5,125 bases of DNA from Nitrospirae bacterium GWC2_57_9 (GTDB taxonomy: Bacteria; Nitrospirota; UBA9217), in the NCBI GenBank assembly GCA_001805085.1, contig MHEA01000144.1, forward strand, positions 19,616 through 24,740. The letters run 5' to 3'. Within the stretch, counting starts at the first letter, position 1. Each line of letters opens with the position of its first letter. The position numbers and the translations under genes were made by a program. The notes beneath the pieces were generated by a model, which searched no databases, was not told the DNA's origin, and worked only from the letters and a program-made list of their open reading frames with translations. Of the stretch, positions 4,842 through 5,125 are shown one piece after another.

Positions 4842-5125
4842 GTTCTGCTCGATGCCATGCAGCTGTAGTTACCACCTCTGCCGACTAGTCCTTCCCGCAA
4901 TTTACAGAGCGGAGATCCCGTCCCGACGAAAACAATATCCCCGGTAAAAGCATTCGAGAATGACCGACAGGATGTGTTTGTCGAGTTAATTATGAGATCT
5001 TAAAAGAGGGTCTGATCGGGTCTCGATTGAAGAAACAGGAAAATGCAGAAGAGAAATTTTTGGGGAGGCTCAGGTTCGAGGCTTCCGGTGTTCGGGGTAT
5101 AGTCTTTGAACGCAGTCCGGGCACA
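4842..5125. other. No supported gene; one start-less open frame at the right edge
   Basis: From the terminator to the window end I see no RNA gene, repeat or convincing promoter. One plus-strand frame is open from 4964 to the edge (54 codons). Its only usable internal starts, such as TTG at 5027, have no ribosome site at a proper distance. A minus-strand frame is open from the edge to a TAA at 5000-5002, with an unremarkable, low-complexity-like translation. Either could be an edge-truncated gene; I call neither. Confidence 0.35.

Noticed and set aside
5069..5090. GGTTCGAGGC resembling a tRNA T-loop
   Set aside because: The flanking five-base arms do not pair and no acceptor, D or anticodon arm can be drawn.

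Overview
The window looks like chromosomal DNA from a Gram-negative bacterium of moderate GC. The large periplasmic domain of YidC points to an organism with an outer membrane. The gene styles, including a YgaP-like membrane segment fused to an SRPBCC domain, would fit Desulfobacterota/Geobacter-like bacteria or Nitrospirota. That placement is an impression from reading, not a phylogeny.

Left part, minus strand (1-1207): an 82-aa soluble helical protein of unknown function and a 98-aa three-helix membrane protein of unknown function overlap by 4 bp. They have their own sigma70-type promoter and a strong intrinsic terminator, so they form a compact two-gene operon. Upstream of it, also on the minus strand, lies a complete Nudix hydrolase with a weak terminator-like hairpin at its stop codon.

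Middle part (1208-2340): a divergent intergenic region carries a good promoter and a strong Shine-Dalgarno site for a plus-strand gene. That gene encodes a membrane-anchored SRPBCC (START/polyketide-cyclase-like) protein. It is followed by about 65 bases of hairpin-rich sequence and a very good Rho-independent terminator. Next comes a near-consensus promoter (TTGACA-16-TATAAT).

Right part, plus strand (2341-4841): the classic rpmH - rnpA - yidD - yidC cluster. It encodes ribosomal protein L34 (45 aa), the RNase P protein subunit, the YidD membrane-insertion factor (its GTG start overlaps the rnpA stop) and the YidC insertase. A strong terminator follows yidC directly. The cluster links ribosome production, tRNA 5' processing and membrane protein insertion. 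Neither dnaA upstream nor khpB/jag or mnmE immediately downstream is present. The last ~285 bases contain no gene I can support, only one start-less frame running open to the window edge.

The core cluster is ordinary. The least explained items are the two-gene unknown operon at the left, the structured stretch before the 2152-2193 terminator, and the atypical N-terminus of L34. I found no convincing new defence, mobile or CRISPR-like system.
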